From contig JBLXEY010000006.1 of NCBI GenBank assembly GCA_048262655.1, positions 186,001 through 250,000 of the forward strand: a stretch of 64,000 bases of DNA. The letters run 5' to 3'. The translations under genes and the position numbers were made by a program. Shown here in pieces: positions 60,898 through 64,000 of the stretch. Origin of the DNA: JABMNT01 sp048262655. GTDB taxonomy: Bacteria; Pseudomonadota; Alphaproteobacteria; Rhodospirillales; Casp-alpha2. How positions within the stretch are numbered: the first letter of the stretch is position 1; each line of letters opens with the position of its first letter. The notes beneath the pieces are model-generated. The model saw only the letters and a program-made list of their open reading frames with translations. It did not search any database and was not told the DNA's origin.

Positions 60898-61320
60898 ATG
60901 GCAATTGAGCGCACGCTCTCCATCATTAAGCCAGACGCTACACGTCGTAATTTGACTGGCAAGATCAACCAACGCTTTGAAGATGCCGGTTTACGGATCA
61001 TTGCGCAAAAGCGACTGCAATTGACGCGCGGCCAAGCCGAAGGGTTTTATGCGGTGCACAAAGAACGTGCTTTCTTTGGTGAACTCTGTGACTTCATGAC
61101 CTCTGGTCCAGTTGTTGTCCAGGTTCTTGAAGGCGAAAATGCGGTCCTGAAAAACCGTGAAATCATGGGTGCGACGAACCCTGCCAATGCTGACGAAGGC
61201 ACAATCCGTAAAGATTTTGCCGAAAGCATTGAAGCGAATTCTGTTCATGGTTCTGACGCGCCAGAGACGGCTGCCGAAGAAATCAGTTACTTCTTTAGCC
61301 AAATCGAGATTGCGAACTAA
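60898..61320 (+). CDS. ndk: Nucleoside diphosphate kinase
   Basis: 140 aa, starting at ATG 60898 behind AAGGGG. Motifs: ERTLSIIKPDATRRNLTGKI at the start and the phospho-His segment NSVHGSDAPETAAEEI near 117. Balances NTP pools by a ping-pong phosphotransfer. In related genomes it follows holC or an ABC-F gene. A strong hairpin ends the unit downstream. Confidence 0.97.
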   Translation: MAIERTLSIIKPDATRRNLTGKINQRFEDAGLRIIAQKRLQLTRGQAEGFYAVHKERAFFGELCDFMTSGPVVVQVLEGENAVLKNREIMGATNPANADEGTIRKDFAESIEANSVHGSDAPETAAEEISYFFSQIEIAN

Positions 61321-61353
61321 ATATCGCTCTCCATTTCGCTGTGAATTGTCTGC

Positions 61354-61374
61354 GGCCACCCAAATTGGGTGGCC
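61354..61374 (+). terminator. Terminator hairpin after ndk
   Basis: Perfect 10-bp inverted repeat with a single central base (arms GGCCACCCAA and TTGGGTGGCC at 61354-61363 and 61365-61374), followed by GTTTGCATTTT, a short T-rich tail. About 34 bases after the ndk stop. Confidence 0.75.
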
Positions 61375-61445
61375 GTTTGCATTTTGGGCGCTCTGACTTA
61401 AAATTTACCCGACCCAGGCAAACACATGATTGAAAGGGGCCCTAA

Positions 61446-61880
61446 ATGGAAAATTTCACACCTGTTACAGCACTGATTGGCGGCTTGATGATCGGTTTCG
61501 CATCGGTCCTCCTGCTATGGACAAGCGGCCGCATTGCCGGGATTAGTGGCATCTTAGGTGGTTTTCTGAGGTTTCGGAAAACGGATTTTGATTGGCGGAT
61601 TGCGTTCCTGGTGGGGCTCATTGGGGGGCCGTTTCTCGTTAGTGAATTTGGCCCTGGAATTGCTCCGGTTCGGATAGATGCGGATATCCCCGTTTTAATT
61701 ATAGCGGGGTTGCTTGTGGGGGTTGGAACACGCATGGGCTCGGGGTGCACCAGTGGTCACGGTGTATGTGGTATTGGTCGATTATCTGGCCGATCTCTTG
61801 TTGCAACGCTTGTGTTTATGGCGACTGCAGCCATCACGGTCTATGTCGTGCATCACGTTGTTATGTTGGGGGGTGTGTAA
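61446..61880 (+). CDS. YeeE/YedE family membrane protein, first half
   Basis: 144 aa, about four membrane helices. Contains GFLRFRKTDFDWRIAFLVGL and the glycine/cysteine motif RMGSGCTSGHGVCGIGRLSG, which in YeeE is part of the thiosulfate path. Two-piece YeeE/YedE systems pair this half with a DUF6691-type half, as here. Imports a sulfur species such as thiosulfate by analogy. Its TAA overlaps the ATG of the next gene by one base (TAATG). Confidence 0.88.
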   Translation: MENFTPVTALIGGLMIGFASVLLLWTSGRIAGISGILGGFLRFRKTDFDWRIAFLVGLIGGPFLVSEFGPGIAPVRIDADIPVLIIAGLLVGVGTRMGSGCTSGHGVCGIGRLSGRSLVATLVFMATAAITVYVVHHVVMLGGV

Positions 61881-62299
61881 TGGCAATTCCCTTTTGGTCT
61901 TTAATCGCCGGCTTGCTTTTTGGCGCAGGGTTAACGGTTTCGCGGATGATTGATCCTTCAAAAGTGATCGGGTTTTTGGATGTCACAGGATCGTGGGACC
62001 CGTCTCTTGCATTGGTAATGGGCGGTGCGTTGATCGTCACTCTTCCGGCATTTGCGCTCCTGCGCAAGTCCAATAAGACAGCGTTTGGTGTTGCTATTGA
62101 GTTTCCAACACGTAGCGATATTGATTTGCCTTTGATGGGCGGGGCTGCTTTGTTCGGTATTGGCTGGGGGCTCGGTGGTTTTTGCCCTGGTCCTGCAATC
62201 TCTGCTCTGGCCTTTGGCCTTACAAAGCCGTTGATCTTCGTTGCGGCTATGATCTGTGGCATGGTTTGTTTTCAGTTTTTAAGCAAAAGCAAGACGTGA
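61880..62299 (+). CDS. YeeE/YedE family membrane protein, second half (DUF6691-type)
   Basis: 139 aa from ATG at 61880; the longer upstream frame overlaps the first half and is not real. About four helices; the family segments FGAGLTVSRMIDPSKVIGFLDV and GIGWGLGGFCPGPAISAL are present, the latter with the conserved Cys. Together with the preceding gene it would make one functional YeeE-like channel. Confidence 0.88.
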   Translation: MAIPFWSLIAGLLFGAGLTVSRMIDPSKVIGFLDVTGSWDPSLALVMGGALIVTLPAFALLRKSNKTAFGVAIEFPTRSDIDLPLMGGAALFGIGWGLGGFCPGPAISALAFGLTKPLIFVAAMICGMVCFQFLSKSKT

Positions 62300-62457
62300 T
62301 CCATTCCCGAATAGACTGTTTGTCTGTTACGGGTAACTATGGGGATATCCGTTGCTGTTTTTGCGCGATTGATAAGGGATGGATGTAAAGTATCGGGTAT
62401 CAGGTGCCATGTTTATGATACAATGGGTTTAAATATACGACGACTGGGAGAAGTTAA

Positions 62458-62910
62458 GTGTCTGAATTTAAGGTTTTAAGGACTAATCATACAAGTTTCA
62501 CGGTTTCCGATTTGGATCGCATTGTCGGATTTTTTTGTGATGGTCTGGGGTTCGAACTTATAAACCGTGCTCCCCGGGATCCAAATCTTGTCCAACAGAT
62601 TTCTGGTGTGCAGGGGGCTGATATTGAAGTTGCATATGTGCAGGGGCCTGAACACCGCCTAGAGTTAATTCAATACCACGGGCCGGATGATCGTGGGCGC
62701 GTGGAATGCCGACCCTGCGATGCCGGTTATGCACATCTGGCCTACGACGTCGACGATGTCGATGCTGCGATGCGTGCCGCAAAGGCTTACACCTTTGAAG
62801 AGCTTGGTGCCCCGGTTGCCATTGATAAAGGCCCAAATACCGGGAGCCGTGTTGTCTATATGCGAGACGTCGACGGAGTTACGGTCGAATTCATCGAAAA
62901 AGCGGCCTAA
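62458..62910 (+). CDS. VOC family (glyoxalase/dioxygenase fold) protein
   Basis: 150 aa, GTG start at 62458 behind GGGAGAAG. Begins VLRTNHTSFTVSDLDRIVGFF, the usual first strand of a VOC metal site (His), then IEVAYVQGPEHRLELIQY (Glu), YAHLAYDVDDVDAAM (His), and VVYMRDVDGVTVEFIE (Glu). All four likely metal ligands are present, so it should bind one divalent metal. Reaction unknown (epimerase, lyase or dioxygenase). The downstream cyclase frame begins directly after its stop. Confidence 0.85.
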   Translation: MSEFKVLRTNHTSFTVSDLDRIVGFFCDGLGFELINRAPRDPNLVQQISGVQGADIEVAYVQGPEHRLELIQYHGPDDRGRVECRPCDAGYAHLAYDVDDVDAAMRAAKAYTFEELGAPVAIDKGPNTGSRVVYMRDVDGVTVEFIEKAA

Positions 62911-64000
62911 GTGCGAGCACGGATCTTGTCCGTTAACTCAACAGGCCCAGACCTGACACCTGCTGCTCACATCCAAACGCTGGATGAGGCAGAGAAAGCA
63001 GGTCTGAAACTCGCTATTAAGGGGCGCACGATTGCCTTGGTTTTGCTGGGTGGGTTTATGATTGTGACCCGCTCCGCAGATCCGGCTCGGGCACTCGAGT
63101 TCCTGGCGTTGACAATTGCCTTTGCCAGTGTGGGCCTGATACATTTTTATCTGATTGGCTCGGCTTACGACCGATGGTGGCTTAAATATTTATCGATTAC
63201 GATCGACCTAACGGTTTTATCGACGCTGGTCGCAACGCAGCCGATGCTTGATAGTGTTGATCTTCCGCAAGTCATTTTGTTCCGAAATACAATTTTCCCA
63301 TTCTATTTCGTCATATTGGGCGTAGCGGCCTTTAGTTTTTCACCCCGCCTCGTCCTATGGGCTGGCGGGGTTGGTATTGTCGGCTGGCTTGGGGCGTTTT
63401 TATGGGCTATCCGCGATATGCCAGTACGATATGAATGGACGGATCTCGGCACCAACCCGACAACTGAACATTTTGTCTCTATTTTTCTAAACCCCAATTT
63501 TATTGGTACTGGCAGTCGGGTTCAGGAAGCTTTTGCATTTGGCGTCGTCGCCGTATTGATTGCGGTGGTCGTCGCAAGAGCGCGTCGCACTGTCATGCGA
63601 CAACTTGAACTTGATGACGAACGCAAATTGATTTCCGATGTTTTTGGCAAATATGTTCCGCAGGCAATCGCGCAATCGTTGATTTCCGAAAAGGGAGCGT
63701 TGGAGCCTGTGGAAAAGACCGCGACGATCCTTTTTGCCGATATCGCGGAGTTTACAAATTTGACAGAAAGTAAGGGACCGCAGGGGATTGTTGAAATCCT
63801 GAATGACTATTTTGATGGCGCGTCTGAAATTATCTCTGCGCATAACGGCGTTATTACCCAGTTTCAGGGTGACGCAATTTTAGCGACCTTTAACGTTCCG
63901 ATTGAAGATGCAGACCATGCTGAAAACGCTGTTAACGCTGCTATTGCGCTGCACAAGCTAACGGAAGAGAAAGTATTCGGCGGAACCAAAATCCGCGCCC
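62911..64000 (+). CDS. Membrane-bound class III adenylate/guanylate cyclase (3' end outside window)
   Basis: 363 codons visible, reading from GTG 62911 directly after the VOC stop to the right edge. An N-terminal soluble stretch of about 40 residues, six membrane helices (about 41-230, with a loop at about 170-200), a linker helix with RRTVMRQLELDDERKLISDVFGKYV, then the cyclase homology domain: TATILFADIAEFTNLTE with the first metal Asp, and GVITQFQGDAILATFNVP with the second Asp. Both metal aspartates are intact. Later substrate-specifying residues lie beyond the window, so cAMP versus cGMP is undecided. Other starts possible: TTG 62926, ATG 63058. Confidence 0.88.
   Translation, partial: MRARILSVNSTGPDLTPAAHIQTLDEAEKAGLKLAIKGRTIALVLLGGFMIVTRSADPARALEFLALTIAFASVGLIHFYLIGSAYDRWWLKYLSITIDLTVLSTLVATQPMLDSVDLPQVILFRNTIFPFYFVILGVAAFSFSPRLVLWAGGVGIVGWLGAFLWAIRDMPVRYEWTDLGTNPTTEHFVSIFLNPNFIGTGSRVQEAFAFGVVAVLIAVVVARARRTVMRQLELDDERKLISDVFGKYVPQAIAQSLISEKGALEPVEKTATILFADIAEFTNLTESKGPQGIVEILNDYFDGASEIISAHNGVITQFQGDAILATFNVPIEDADHAENAVNAAIALHKLTEEKVFGGTKIRA

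Noticed and set aside
1..64000. Mobile elements, CRISPR arrays, toxin-antitoxin pairs, phage defence genes
   Set aside because: No transposase, integrase, regular spaced repeats or known defence-family signature was seen on either strand.

Overview
The window looks like a chromosomal segment of an alphaproteobacterium of moderate G+C, probably near the Rhodospirillales/Kiloniellales/Sneathiellales; I cannot resolve it further. The evidence is gene order. It follows the alphaproteobacterial backbone rpsF-rpsR-DUF2232-rplI, dnaB-alr-mlaE-mlaF, fabD-fabG-acpP-fabF-mltG-yicC-gmk, rsmA-pdxA-surA-lptD-lptG-lptF and pepA-holC ... ndk. I saw no tRNA, rRNA, CRISPR array, insertion sequence or phage gene.

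Layout. 1-9 kb (minus strand): mlaF (cut by the left edge), mlaE, alr and dnaB, then a small non-backbone insert (a ThDP-dependent decarboxylase-type enzyme and, divergently, a lone EncFtn-type encapsulated ferritin), then the rplI/DUF2232/rpsR/rpsF operon. 9.5-17.7 kb (mostly plus): a D-threonine-aldolase-type PLP enzyme, the core fatty-acid synthesis cluster, mltG, a minus-strand short-chain dehydrogenase, yicC and gmk. 17.7-27.6 kb: an accessory iron locus with an RhtX/FptX/YbtX-like permease, two YbtP/YbtQ-like fused ABC half-transporters, a YbtA/PchR-like AraC regulator and a FyuA-like TonB-dependent receptor, followed by a TauE/SafE exporter. It sits where backbone order would place gmk beside rsmA.

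27.7-35.9 kb (minus): rsmA, pdxA, surA, lptD, lptG and lptF, which together serve outer-membrane assembly, vitamin B6 synthesis and ribosome maturation. 36-51 kb: a mixed accessory stretch with a DmdC-type acyl-CoA dehydrogenase, yaaA, an ArsC/Spx-like protein, a GlcD-type FAD oxidoreductase, a DUF1538-CBS chimera, tsaC/sua5 and cysQ. It also holds a fused MEMO-AMMECR1 protein and its radical-SAM partner AmrS, which flank two tail-to-tail sensor kinases and a DUF2892 membrane protein, and ends with a YbhN-like flippase-type membrane protein. 51-64 kb: pepA, holC, a CaiB/CitE pair, an MFS transporter, a GGDEF-EAL protein, an ABC-F ATPase, ndk, a two-piece YeeE/YedE transporter, a VOC protein and a membrane adenylate/guanylate cyclase cut by the right edge.

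The most interesting items are the siderophore-uptake island with no biosynthesis genes and two matching Fur-like boxes; the orphan EncFtn without an encapsulin-targeting tail; the fused AmmeMemoRadiSam proteins enclosing two sensor kinases; an apparent deletion fusion between DUF1538 and CBS genes; and a fourfold RPLGxLL repeat in the N-terminal part of LptD.
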